DNA from: JANSWY01 sp965267245
GTDB taxonomy: Bacteria > Bacteroidota > Bacteroidia > Cytophagales > Cyclobacteriaceae
Reading direction: 5' to 3'
Assembly: GCA_965267245.1 (NCBI GenBank)
Contig: OZ253939.1
Coordinates: 4,898,001 to 4,962,000 of the forward strand
DNA: 64,000 nucleotides
The stretch's first letter is position 1. Each line of letters starts with the position of its first letter. The notes beneath the pieces were generated by a model, which was not told the origin of the DNA, did not search any database, and worked only from the letters and a program-made list of their open reading frames with translations. Below, in pieces: positions 35,366 through 44,719 of this stretch. A program made the position numbers and the translations under genes.

Positions 35366-35371
35366 ACAGCT

Positions 35372-36346
35372 ATGAGAAAGATCATCTTTACATTATTTGG
35401 TTTGTTTTCGTTTTGCTTGGTAGGGGCTCAAAACCTCCTTCCGGCATCACAATATTTTCAAAATCTTCCTGCCTATAGTCCAGCTTTTACAGGTTCTCAG
35501 GACTATTGGGACATAGCAGCTGGTTTTCGTTCACAATGGACGGGATATGTAGGAGCCCCAGCTTTAACATATGCTAGTGGTTACGGTGTTCTTCAGCGAA
35601 AATCCGATGAGAACAAACACAATGTAAAAAGCCAAAAGTTCTTTCCCGGAGAAAGTGCAAAGGCTGGTTTTGGTGGCTTTGTGGTATCAAACGATATTGG
35701 GCCAATATCACATTTGGAAGCTATGGCAAATTTTGCTGTCCATATCAGGTTTGTAGGTAATAAGAGTTTATCCCTAGGTACCTCCATGGGTATCACCAAT
35801 TCAAAAGTAGATGTAGATGAACTTACTTCAGCTGACCCGGCAAATGATATTACGTACCAAAACTTCATCAACAATGCCGGACAGTCAACTCATTTGAATA
35901 TGGACGCTAGCCTAGGATTTTATTCTCCAAGATTTTATGTCAGTTATGGCATCTCGAGATTAATTAATAATCAATTGGGTGGTGATGACATGGAATTCAA
36001 TCTGGCAGCAGATGCGAGAAATAATATTTTATTAGGTACCGTATCTTCACTTTCTCCCAAGATTGAGTTATTCACAAATGTTTTCTATCGTTTTGATTTT
36101 TCAGGGTCGTCATTGTTGGATATTAATACCAGGGCCAAGTACGGCGAACACGTGAATTTTGGATTCGGATTCCGAAGTGATAATACATTGATTGGGTTAT
36201 TGGGATTTGATGTAAACGAGGCATTTGGTTTAAGCTATTCCTATGATTACAAAACCGCCAATGTGAGTGATTTCAATAATTCGAGTCATGAAATAGTCTT
36301 ACACCTCAACCTTTTCAGAAAAGGAGAGGACACAAACCTTTGGTAG
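35372..36346 (+). CDS. PorP/SprF-family T9SS membrane protein
   Basis: A 324-residue outer-membrane protein with a signal peptide (ends CLVGAQ) followed by LLPASQYFQNLPAYSPAFTG, the typical PorP/SprF beginning, and beta-barrel strands to the end. In Flavobacterium johnsoniae, SprF is needed to secrete the type B substrate SprB, and SprF-like genes usually lie beside the gene of their substrate. Here the ATG is 6 nt after the giant adhesin stop, so the two are a cargo-partner pair. Its stop touches the convergent aroA stop with no base between. Confidence 0.92.
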   Translation: MRKIIFTLFGLFSFCLVGAQNLLPASQYFQNLPAYSPAFTGSQDYWDIAAGFRSQWTGYVGAPALTYASGYGVLQRKSDENKHNVKSQKFFPGESAKAGFGGFVVSNDIGPISHLEAMANFAVHIRFVGNKSLSLGTSMGITNSKVDVDELTSADPANDITYQNFINNAGQSTHLNMDASLGFYSPRFYVSYGISRLINNQLGGDDMEFNLAADARNNILLGTVSSLSPKIELFTNVFYRFDFSGSSLLDINTRAKYGEHVNFGFGFRSDNTLIGLLGFDVNEAFGLSYSYDYKTANVSDFNNSSHEIVLHLNLFRKGEDTNLW

Positions 36347-37561
36347 TTATTCTGTGATCCCTACTGTTTCCAGATCTCTCCAGAAATCAGGATATGATTT
36401 ATTGACAACTTCTTTTTCTTCAATCTTTAATTTATACTCAAGACTAAGAGGTGCAAATGCCATTGCCATTCTGTGATCCTCATAAGTTTCAACATAAATC
36501 TCATTTTCGTTATTGGGTCTCCCGGGAATAAGCGTCCACTCTTTTCCGGTTTCAATAAGTTGCGCATCAAACTTGATGAGTTGCTCTCTCATTGCTGCAA
36601 TTCGGTCTGTCTCTTTAATCTTCAGGCTTTCCAGACCTGTCATTTTTAAGTGAATTCCCTTTACCGCTGCACACGCCATTACTGTCTGAGCCAGGTCAGG
36701 ACAACTTTTAAAGTCGATAACAACCTCATTCGACAAGGTGCTGGACTTTGTTAATCTCACCCCACCATCAAAAAAAGTTGAGTTAACGCCAAAATGCTTC
36801 ATGATCTCAACTATTTCCCGATCTCCTTGATTGGATTTATCTCTAAGGCCTAGTAAGGTTAGATCAGCACTTTCTGCCAAGGCAACAAGGCTATACCAAT
36901 AACTTGCTCCGGACCAGTCAGATTCGATTGTATATTCATTACCTGAATAGTTTTGATGGGATATGCTAATATGATTTTCAGACCATTGATGCTTTATTCC
37001 GAAATGTGCCATCAATGAAAGTGTCATCTCTATGTATGGTCTACTGTATATTTCACCTTCCAGAATGATGTTTAGACCATTTGGTAGAGTAGGGGCTATC
37101 ATCAATAATGCCGAAATATATTGGCTGCTAATATTTCCGGGAATCACCAGTTCATCTGCTAATTGGTTAGTAATTGGAGTGATTTTCTGAGGTGGATAAC
37201 CTTCATTCTTTAAGTATTCCACGTTTGCACCTAATTTGGTCAATGCATCTCCCAAAACCTTTATTGGTCGTTCTTGCATCCTGGGCGTGCCAGTCAAAGA
37301 CCGAGGTTTGTTTCCAACCGCCAAAAATGCAGTCAGGAACCTCATGGTAGTACCAGCATCTAGTACATCTAAAGTTTCATCTTCACTATTCAACAACCGA
37401 ATCATCGTTTCGGTATCACGGGCATTTGACAAGTTATGAAGCTGAGACTGGTTTCCTGAAAGCGCGTTAATGATAAGTGCGCGATTGCTCTCACTCTTGG
37501 AGGCATTCAATTTTATCTCACCTTTAATACTTTTCGACTGTGCTTTAAGAACTATATCCAA
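36347..37561 (-). CDS. aroA: 3-phosphoshikimate 1-carboxyvinyltransferase (EPSP synthase)
   Basis: A 404-residue enzyme of the shikimate pathway. Substrate-binding motifs are visible: LNASKSESNRALIINAL near residue 18, DAGTTMRFLTAFLAVG near residue 67, GTPRMQERPI, and IKETDRIAAMREQL near residue 310. The start is TTG at 37561: an in-frame stop lies upstream, no ATG or GTG lies between, and the next ATG would remove the catalytic N-terminus. It is at the low end of usual length. aroB, another shikimate gene, is nearby on the same strand but separated by a small ORF on the other strand. Confidence 0.95.
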   Translation of the reverse strand: MDIVLKAQSKSIKGEIKLNASKSESNRALIINALSGNQSQLHNLSNARDTETMIRLLNSEDETLDVLDAGTTMRFLTAFLAVGNKPRSLTGTPRMQERPIKVLGDALTKLGANVEYLKNEGYPPQKITPITNQLADELVIPGNISSQYISALLMIAPTLPNGLNIILEGEIYSRPYIEMTLSLMAHFGIKHQWSENHISISHQNYSGNEYTIESDWSGASYWYSLVALAESADLTLLGLRDKSNQGDREIVEIMKHFGVNSTFFDGGVRLTKSSTLSNEVVIDFKSCPDLAQTVMACAAVKGIHLKMTGLESLKIKETDRIAAMREQLIKFDAQLIETGKEWTLIPGRPNNENEIYVETYEDHRMAMAFAPLSLEYKLKIEEKEVVNKSYPDFWRDLETVGITE

Positions 37562-37664
37562 CGAATTATACCTTTTATCGAATTTTTAAAAATATTTCAA
37601 ACAACCCTTACAACTAAACGTTTAAATCAGTGGTCTAAATTACACACATAGTCAACGCAACGTT

Positions 37665-37823
37665 ATGAAAAAAGGAATTGTAACTTCATTTTTAGCCACA
37701 GCTCTAATTGGTGCTCTGGCATTTTTCTTCAATGCTCCTAAAAAAATTAATAAGAGCAAAACGAAGACTGTAAAAAATAGGTTTTCTGAACCTAAATCAG
37801 AAAGTAGCGATTTATTCATTTAA
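37665..37823 (+). CDS. Small predicted membrane or secreted protein, 52 residues
   Basis: An ATG-initiated ORF of 52 residues: a basic start (MKKG), a hydrophobic stretch of about 19 residues (IVTSFLATALIGALAFFF), then a Lys-rich polar tail (KKINKSKTKTVKNR, SEPKSESSDLFI). This is a one-pass membrane protein or an uncleaved signal anchor. It fills most of the gap between aroA and aroB and overlaps the aroB end by 12 nt. I see no convincing promoter. I do not recognise it; coding is likely because of the signal-like composition and lack of other content in the gap. Confidence 0.5.
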   Translation: MKKGIVTSFLATALIGALAFFFNAPKKINKSKTKTVKNRFSEPKSESSDLFI

Positions 37824-38858
37824 GACTGCATTGTAATAAAACATACTGTCTAAGATCAATGCATTATCTGGCCTGAAGTCGAAACGGCAATCCCCAATCC
37901 TCCTTAATAAACTATAATTCACTTGTCCCTGAGCATTCTTTTTGTCCTGCCCCGTTAACCGGATCAGTTCCTCAAAGATTTTCTCATCGATCGGAGCAGG
38001 TGTGTAAATTTTTTTGATGTAATCGACCAGCTCATCACGAGAATCAGTAGAGAGGCCAGCAAATTTTTCACTCAGAAATGCTTCCATGATCATTCCCGCA
38101 GCAATAGCTTCTCCATGAAGTAATCTGTTGCCACTGTGAAGAAAATGGGTTTCAATAGCGTGTCCTAATGTATGTCCAAAATTAAGAATCTTTCTAAGAC
38201 CATTCTCAAAAGGATCAGCATTGACTACATCTCCCTTAATAGAGATAGATTTTTCGATGACTTCTAGCCAATTTTGAGAATTATGATCTCCTGAAACAAT
38301 AGATTTCCAATAGTTTTCATCAGCAATAAGCCCATGTTTGATAATTTCAGCAAAACCTGATCTCAATTCACGGTTTGAAAGGGTTTTAAGAAAAACTGGA
38401 TCCACAAAAACCCTTTTCGGATCTTTGAAGATGCCAATATGATTTTTGAAACCATCGAAATCAATTCCTAATTTACCACCTATGCTGGCATCCACCTGTG
38501 AAAGCAATGTGGTGGGAATATTGATAAAATCAACTCCCCGTTTATAGGTAGATGCCACAAATCCACCCATATCACCTATCACACCACCACCCAGGTTAAT
38601 GATTAGATCTTTTCTGGAAAATTGAGCTTCCGTAAGGGCCCGCCACAGCAATGTGCATGTTTCCAGAGTCTTATTCTCTTCTCCACTTTGAATGGGTAAA
38701 AGCCAATGATCAGGTAAGGATTCAATTATTGCAGGAAGACAATGCTTCTCTGTATTTTCATCTGCAATGACTGCAATTTTTTGATAATTGTTTTCTTTAA
38801 TAAAATTAGCCAGGACATTATGAATATCCTCTGTAACAACAACACTGTCTGGAATCAT
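37812..38858 (-). CDS. aroB: 3-dehydroquinate synthase
   Basis: A 348-residue enzyme, the second step of the shikimate pathway (DAHP to 3-dehydroquinate; needs NAD and a metal ion). Motifs are IQSGEENKTLETC, LGGGVIGDMGGFVASTYKRG with the nucleotide-binding glycines, and IPTTLLSQVDASIGGK. Metal ligands are expected in the HGEAIAAGM and NFGHTLGHAIE segments. It is divergent from the proline dehydrogenase gene and overlaps the small upstream ORF tail to tail. Confidence 0.96.
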   Translation of the reverse strand: MIPDSVVVTEDIHNVLANFIKENNYQKIAVIADENTEKHCLPAIIESLPDHWLLPIQSGEENKTLETCTLLWRALTEAQFSRKDLIINLGGGVIGDMGGFVASTYKRGVDFINIPTTLLSQVDASIGGKLGIDFDGFKNHIGIFKDPKRVFVDPVFLKTLSNRELRSGFAEIIKHGLIADENYWKSIVSGDHNSQNWLEVIEKSISIKGDVVNADPFENGLRKILNFGHTLGHAIETHFLHSGNRLLHGEAIAAGMIMEAFLSEKFAGLSTDSRDELVDYIKKIYTPAPIDEKIFEELIRLTGQDKKNAQGQVNYSLLRRIGDCRFDFRPDNALILDSMFYYNAVLNE

Positions 38859-38900
38859 TAATTATCGTTTTTTATACACCCCGAATAAACGACTGTTATA

Positions 38901-38908
38901 TATCTTTG
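38901..38908 (+). promoter_or_regulatory. Promoter (-7 element) of the proline dehydrogenase gene
   Basis: TATCTTTG is a full match to TAnnTTTG, continuing as TTTGCA like the ribosomal promoters. It is 18 nt before the ATG at 38927 and overlaps an in-frame TTG at 38906 that might be mistaken for the start. No good -33 element is seen. Confidence 0.62.
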
Positions 38909-38926
38909 CACGCATTTAGAATTACA

Positions 38927-40108
38927 ATGACAGATACCCAGGAAATAAAATTTAATGATACCGCCGTAGCTTTTGCGTCTAAATCGGACAAAGCGTTGAA
39001 ACGGATGTATTGGCTTTTTAAAATGATCAATAATCCGTGGCTGGTAAAGATAGGCACAACTTTGGCAATTTGGGCAATGAATTTAAGACTGCCAGTGAAA
39101 GGATTAATCAAGGCTACCGTATATAAACAATTTGTAGGTGGTGAATCAGTCTATGATTGTGAGCATACGATTGATACTCTGGGAGATTCTGGTGTAAGAA
39201 CTATCCTGGATTATTCAGTTGAGGGGCAAGAAAATTATAAGAGTTTTGAGCACACAAAGGAAGAAATGTTTCGTATTATCGAAATTACGAAAACGGCAAG
39301 ATTTATCCCTTTTTGTGTGATGAAACTGACTGGTTTGGGCAGCTTTACAATGATGGAGAAACTTCAGGCTGGGAAGCCGCTAAATGAAGATGAGCAGGAA
39401 GCACACAAAAACTGGAGAGAAAGAGTGATCCAAATTTGCGAAAGAGTAGATGCCATTGGTTCAAGAATTCTCATAGATGCCGAAGAAACCTGGATTCAAA
39501 ATGTGATCGATGATATCACGTATGAGATGATGGAACGCTTCAACAAGAATAGGCCTGTTGTATTCAATACTTATCAGATGTATAGAAAAGGCATGTATGA
39601 TAATTTAGTGGAGGCACATAGAATTGCCGGTGAAAAAGGATACTTCCTTGGTGCTAAACTGGTGAGAGGAGCTTATATGGAGAAGGAAAGAGATCGATCT
39701 GAAGAGTTGGAATACCCAAGCCCAATCCAGGCAACAAAGGCAGCTACCGATGAAGCTTATAACAAGGCACTTGAGTTTTGTGTTCAAAATGTGAAAACAT
39801 TAAGTGTAGTAAACGGTACACATAATGAGTTTAGCAGTAGTTATTTAACTACTTTGATGAACAAACATGGTCTTTCACCAAACGATGAAAGAATATTCTT
39901 TGCCCAACTTTATGGAATGAGTGATAATATTTCTTTCACATTGGCCAGTATGGGGTACAATGTAGCTAAGTATGTTCCATATGGTCCAGTGAAAAAGGTG
40001 ATGCCATATTTATCCAGAAGAGCGGATGAAAATACTTCCATTGCAGGGCAAAGTAGTCGGGAGTATTTGCTCATAGAAAAAGAAATTAAAAGAAGAAAAA
40101 ATAAATAA
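38927..40108 (+). CDS. Proline dehydrogenase
   Basis: A 393-residue monofunctional proline dehydrogenase, an FAD enzyme that oxidises proline to pyrroline-5-carboxylate. The PRODH barrel shows GAKLVRGAYMEKERDRSEE near residue 250, FFAQLYGMSDNISF, and the C-terminal YVPYGPVKKVMPYLSRRADE with the substrate-binding Arg pair. The ATG at 38927 is preferred over the in-frame TTG at 38906 because that TTG is part of the promoter -7 box. The P5C dehydrogenase partner is not nearby. Confidence 0.93.
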   Translation: MTDTQEIKFNDTAVAFASKSDKALKRMYWLFKMINNPWLVKIGTTLAIWAMNLRLPVKGLIKATVYKQFVGGESVYDCEHTIDTLGDSGVRTILDYSVEGQENYKSFEHTKEEMFRIIEITKTARFIPFCVMKLTGLGSFTMMEKLQAGKPLNEDEQEAHKNWRERVIQICERVDAIGSRILIDAEETWIQNVIDDITYEMMERFNKNRPVVFNTYQMYRKGMYDNLVEAHRIAGEKGYFLGAKLVRGAYMEKERDRSEELEYPSPIQATKAATDEAYNKALEFCVQNVKTLSVVNGTHNEFSSSYLTTLMNKHGLSPNDERIFFAQLYGMSDNISFTLASMGYNVAKYVPYGPVKKVMPYLSRRADENTSIAGQSSREYLLIEKEIKRRKNK

Positions 40109-40123
40109 TTCCTTAAATAGAAA

Positions 40124-41857
40124 ATGCAACTAAGCGAACAGGAAATTCAAAGAAGACAAACCCGGGAAGAGTTAATGAAAATGGGGATTGATCCCTATCC
40201 TGCGGAACTATTCAAAGTCAACGTTACTGCTGATGACATAAAACGAAATTATGAGAAGCGTAAGACGGACTATAAGAATATTTCGATTGCAGGAAGGATC
40301 ATGAGTCGTAGGATTATGGGATCTGCTTCGTTTGCTGAGTTACAAGACAGTACCGGAAGAATCCAAATCTACATCAGAAGAGACGACATCTGCCCTGATG
40401 AAGATAAGACTTTATATAACACTGTATTTAAGAAAATGATGGATATTGGAGACATTATTGGTGTTTCCGGCTATGTTTTCACCACACAAACAGGTGAAAT
40501 ATCCATCCATGTCACAAGTCTTAAATTGTTGTCTAAGTCACTGAAACCACTTCCGGTTGTTAAGGAAACAAAAGATGAGGAAGGGAATGTGAAAACACAT
40601 GATGCCTTCTCAGACCCTGAACTAAGGTACAGACAGCGATACCTTGATCTGATTGTGAATCCTCATGTGAAAGACACCTTCATGAAGAGGACTAAAATGG
40701 TCAATACTATGAGAGATTACCTAGCAGATAGAGGTTATCTCGAAGTGGAAACACCAATACTGCAATCAATTGCAGGAGGAGCAGCTGCAAAACCTTTTGT
40801 AACGCATCATAATGCACTGGATATTCCTCTTTATTTGAGAATTGCCAATGAGTTGTACCTGAAAAGGTTAATCGTTGGTGGCTTTGATGGTGTTTTTGAA
40901 TTCTCAAAAGATTTCAGAAATGAGGGGATGTCGAGATTTCATAACCCGGAATTTACTCAGGTTGAGCTGTATGTGGCCTACAAGGATTACGAATGGATGA
41001 TGGATCTCACGGAGGAAATGTTGGAAAAAGTAGCCAATAATATACATGGGACCTCAGAAGTTCAGGTAGGAGAAAACGTGATTGATTTCAAAAGACCATG
41101 GCCAAGGTATACCATGTTTGAAGCCATTGAGAAGTTTACAGGTATAGATATTTCGGAGATGGATGAGGCAGACCTGATTGAGACATGCAAGAAGCTCAAT
41201 GTTCCCTACGATGAAACAATGGCGAAGGGAAAGCTGATAGATGAAATTTTCGGGGAACATTGTGAACCAAAATTGATCCAGCCAACATTCATTACGGATT
41301 ACCCAGTTGAAATGTCTCCTCTTACTAAAAAGCATAGAAGCAAAGAGGGCCTTGTTGAAAGGTTTGAAGTGATTTGTAATGGGAAAGAAATTGCTAATGC
41401 ATATAGTGAGTTAAACGACCCGGTTGATCAAAGAGAGAGATTTGAAGCACAACTTGAATTGGCGAAAAGGGGTGATGAAGAGGCGATGGAGTTGGATGAA
41501 GACTTCTTACGTGCGTTGGAATATGGAATGCCACCAACGGCTGGTATAGGAATTGGGATAGACAGATTGTCAATGATTATGACAAATTCCAATTCAATCC
41601 AGGATGTACTCTTCTTTCCACAGATGAAACCTGAAAAGAAGGAGCAATTTGCGTCTGAGAAAGACTACCTTGATAGAGGTGTAAGGGTAGAATTGATCCC
41701 TATCATCCAGAAAGTAGGAATTCTCAAGATAGAACAATTTGATGAGGCTGTGGCATCCAAACTACATAATGATGTGTGCGGAATGCGAAAGAAAATGAAG
41801 TTGAAAGAAGTGAAAAATCCTACTCTCGAGGAGGTAGAAGCCTGGATTAAAGGCTAA
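40124..41857 (+). CDS. lysS: Lysyl-tRNA synthetase, class II
   Basis: A 577-residue enzyme. An N-terminal OB-fold anticodon-binding domain (ISIAGRIMSRRIMGSASFAE, about residues 50-70) precedes the class II catalytic core with motif 1 near RGYLEVETPILQ, motif 2 in FSKDFRNEGMSRFHNPEFTQ, and motif 3 in GIGIGIDRLSMIM. It is about 70 residues longer than E. coli LysS because of a C-terminal helical addition after the core, a form I recall from other Bacteroidota. It is 15 nt after the proline dehydrogenase and ends 6 nt from convergent lptD. Confidence 0.96.
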   Translation: MQLSEQEIQRRQTREELMKMGIDPYPAELFKVNVTADDIKRNYEKRKTDYKNISIAGRIMSRRIMGSASFAELQDSTGRIQIYIRRDDICPDEDKTLYNTVFKKMMDIGDIIGVSGYVFTTQTGEISIHVTSLKLLSKSLKPLPVVKETKDEEGNVKTHDAFSDPELRYRQRYLDLIVNPHVKDTFMKRTKMVNTMRDYLADRGYLEVETPILQSIAGGAAAKPFVTHHNALDIPLYLRIANELYLKRLIVGGFDGVFEFSKDFRNEGMSRFHNPEFTQVELYVAYKDYEWMMDLTEEMLEKVANNIHGTSEVQVGENVIDFKRPWPRYTMFEAIEKFTGIDISEMDEADLIETCKKLNVPYDETMAKGKLIDEIFGEHCEPKLIQPTFITDYPVEMSPLTKKHRSKEGLVERFEVICNGKEIANAYSELNDPVDQRERFEAQLELAKRGDEEAMELDEDFLRALEYGMPPTAGIGIGIDRLSMIMTNSNSIQDVLFFPQMKPEKKEQFASEKDYLDRGVRVELIPIIQKVGILKIEQFDEAVASKLHNDVCGMRKKMKLKEVKNPTLEEVEAWIKG

Positions 41858-41863
41858 TTGGTA

Positions 41864-44644
41864 TTAGAATCCAAATAAATCCTGGAAACTACGGCGTTTC
41901 TCTAATTTAAGGTCTTTTAGCACTGCTGCCCTTACTCTTAGGGAGACGTTGTAGGATTGGAACCTTCCGAATGGTACCCAATTAAAATCCAATACCCAGC
42001 AATGTAAGTCCCGTGTAATCCCAATTCTTGTTGCGGTAAATTGGTTTTCTTCAATATCATAGTTAGAGGAAAAATTGATTTTTGTTTTTTCAGTAATACT
42101 CACATTTCCACTCAGTCGCATAGTTTGATTGATGGTAGCATCTCTAAAGCCGATTTTGTTTCTACTAATATTGTAACCCACATTCATACTCCAAGGAATA
42201 CTGAAATCAACATATTCCTGAGGATTAGCATTTATATAAGCCAGTTCTTCTTCAGTTCCCTGATCACTTTGGAATTCAGTTGGAGCCAGTTCTCCTTGTC
42301 GCCCATAGTCACTTTCATTTTCCTCAGCATCCTTTTTGGATCCTTTAGGCTTAAGAGAAAATGAAATATTGGCAGCAATATTCTTCATACTTCCTATACC
42401 ATTTCCGGTTTGCCAGGCATATTGATCGATGCGCCTGTCGCTCACTGTTCTGCTACCATCCTCATTGAAAGTCTCCGAAATAAGAATATAGTTATATGGG
42501 TCAATTGTACCGTTTAGGGCAACACTTACAGCATTTTTGAAAAGGCTGGTTCTTGCATTCCAGGTGATATCATTTAGGTTGAATGAATCAGCGGCAAAAT
42601 TATAGGAGGAGCTCAAAGACAGGTTGTCAAAGATCTTGACTTTTGTGTACTCATTTACTGTGTCCTTGTCGGATCTAACTTTCATCTCTATATTATTTCT
42701 TAAGCTGAAACTCATGCTTTTACTTTCTGCACCTCCTGGTGTTCCAAAGAGAAACCCTTCATACGGATCAACTTCTTCAACAGTACCTTCATTGTCTACC
42801 TGAACTGTTTCAAGAAACTTATCTCTCTGCTCTGGACGGTAGGAGAAAGACACACTTGGTTGCATAACATGCCGAATAGCGCTTATTTTTTTTCCTGGAG
42901 CAAAAGCGAGCATGCCATAAAGTGTGGTGTTCATACTTGCAGACAAGCTGTATCCGGATAACCGCTCAAACTGTTGAAGCGTGTCAATATTTACAGCCTC
43001 CGCTTCAGCATCATATGTGTATTGAAGCCTTTGTAAATACCAGGTTTCCTCGTAATTCACACTTGGGCTAATCGTAAAGTACTTAAACATACTGAATGAA
43101 GTGGTTATGGGAACAGTATGTTTTCCACCATATTTACCTCTTCTAAAAATCTCCTGAAGATCATCATTAAATGTAAGTGTATCAGGGGTGGATTGAGCTT
43201 CTACCAGGTCAAATGGTACATTCCCGAGAGTAGGAATGTTGGTAATTTCATTTCGTGCATTGAAGCTGTGGCTGATACTTATTTTACCAAAAGGGTTTTT
43301 AGAATTCTTAAATACTTTCTTAAGTGGATAAATCCGGTTCATGTTAAGGGTAAATTCTGGTAAGGTCATATTTACCTTTCCGGTACTTACATCCTGATTG
43401 TGCCTTAAGTTAGAAGAAAGGTTCCAGGGGGTACCTTTAAAAGTCTTTCTATAACTCACACTTGAATTGAACCGTGAGGTGATATTTCGAGAGAAGTCTT
43501 GTGCAGCCTGGTTGTTATTGGTGTTGTAAGAACCACTACCAAGGTTTACAGATGCCGACAATGAGCTGGATCCCCTTGTTTGAGGAGAATGCGACCATCT
43601 GACCCACCAATCCGTTTGCTCAATAGCATCATCTCCTGTTCCGATGATGTTTCGCAAATACGAAAAACTGTAATTTCCACTAAAATGGTATCTCCATTTG
43701 TAAGTACTGGCAGCATTTATTGCAAAACCACCTTTACTGTAGATGTCGCCAGTTACTTTCAGATCAAGGTAGTCATTGATGGCAAAGTAATATCCTCCAT
43801 CTCTCAGGAAGAAACCCCGTCTTCTTTCCTCTCCATAAGATGGTACAATGATTCCTGAAGTTTTCGATTTGGGTTGAGGAAACATCCCAAATGGTAACCA
43901 AAGAAAAGTGGGAATATCCCTAAACCGTAGGTTAAATGGACCCGATACGATTTGTTTACCTGGAATTAGTTTGAGTGTTTCTGATTGAATGTGAAAATGA
44001 GGGTCTGCTAAGTCACAGGTAGTGTAGCCAGCATTTCGAATAAACATTTCATCCTCAGCATTCTTTTTCACAAGTTCCCCATGCATAAATGCACCATCCT
44101 GCTCAGTCACTACACCAGTAATGATAGCCTTTCTCGTTTTGAAGTTGTAAATCATGTCCTCTGTTTCATAGACATCACTTTCTTCTGAAAAAACTGGTTT
44201 CCCTTTTTTATTACCCAATGAATCAATTACATAATTGGCCTTGATCGTCTTATTCACCCAATTTACCTGAATGCGTTCAGCTTCCAGTTTTATGTCACCA
44301 TATTCAATTTTACCTTCTCCGTATAAAAAAACATCCTGATTTTGCAAGTCAAAAAAAATACTGTCTTTTGCTGAGTAGAAAACAGTAGTTTCGATATCTC
44401 CTTTGGGAGGAGGTGTTTTGATAGAATCAGTCTTGACAGAGTCCGGAAGGTTAAATGAAGGGTTAGCACCCTGTATTAATAGCCCTTCATTTTCAAAATT
44501 GTTCTCTACATCTGCAGGGGGAATAGTGTCAGATACTAAATTACCAGTAGTAATCGTTGGTATACTATCTTGTGATTGGCAAAATATATAATTTTGGAAA
44601 AATAAAAATATAATCAGAAAGCTGACCGACCTCAATCTCAACAC
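41864..44644 (-). CDS. lptD: LptD-like LPS assembly outer-membrane protein
   Basis: A 926-residue outer-membrane protein. After a signal peptide (FLIIFLFFQNYIFCQ) and a low-complexity stretch comes an OstA/LptA-like beta-jellyroll (about residues 85-220, with DIKLEAERIQVNWVNKTIKA and YNFKTRKAIITGVVTEQDGA). A large barrel follows, with LWLPFGMFPQPKSKTSGIIV at its beginning and many aromatic strands. It inserts lipopolysaccharide into the outer leaflet. The start is GTG at 44644, divergent by 75 nt from the amidase gene, which also starts with GTG. Confidence 0.88.
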   Translation of the reverse strand: MLRLRSVSFLIIFLFFQNYIFCQSQDSIPTITTGNLVSDTIPPADVENNFENEGLLIQGANPSFNLPDSVKTDSIKTPPPKGDIETTVFYSAKDSIFFDLQNQDVFLYGEGKIEYGDIKLEAERIQVNWVNKTIKANYVIDSLGNKKGKPVFSEESDVYETEDMIYNFKTRKAIITGVVTEQDGAFMHGELVKKNAEDEMFIRNAGYTTCDLADPHFHIQSETLKLIPGKQIVSGPFNLRFRDIPTFLWLPFGMFPQPKSKTSGIIVPSYGEERRRGFFLRDGGYYFAINDYLDLKVTGDIYSKGGFAINAASTYKWRYHFSGNYSFSYLRNIIGTGDDAIEQTDWWVRWSHSPQTRGSSSLSASVNLGSGSYNTNNNQAAQDFSRNITSRFNSSVSYRKTFKGTPWNLSSNLRHNQDVSTGKVNMTLPEFTLNMNRIYPLKKVFKNSKNPFGKISISHSFNARNEITNIPTLGNVPFDLVEAQSTPDTLTFNDDLQEIFRRGKYGGKHTVPITTSFSMFKYFTISPSVNYEETWYLQRLQYTYDAEAEAVNIDTLQQFERLSGYSLSASMNTTLYGMLAFAPGKKISAIRHVMQPSVSFSYRPEQRDKFLETVQVDNEGTVEEVDPYEGFLFGTPGGAESKSMSFSLRNNIEMKVRSDKDTVNEYTKVKIFDNLSLSSSYNFAADSFNLNDITWNARTSLFKNAVSVALNGTIDPYNYILISETFNEDGSRTVSDRRIDQYAWQTGNGIGSMKNIAANISFSLKPKGSKKDAEENESDYGRQGELAPTEFQSDQGTEEELAYINANPQEYVDFSIPWSMNVGYNISRNKIGFRDATINQTMRLSGNVSITEKTKINFSSNYDIEENQFTATRIGITRDLHCWVLDFNWVPFGRFQSYNVSLRVRAAVLKDLKLEKRRSFQDLFGF

Positions 44645-44719
44645 CCGTTTTTAGTTTCTAAGAAAAATTGCCAAATTTGTGTAAAATTATGTGTTTTTAA
44701 CATATACAACCGGAATGCT

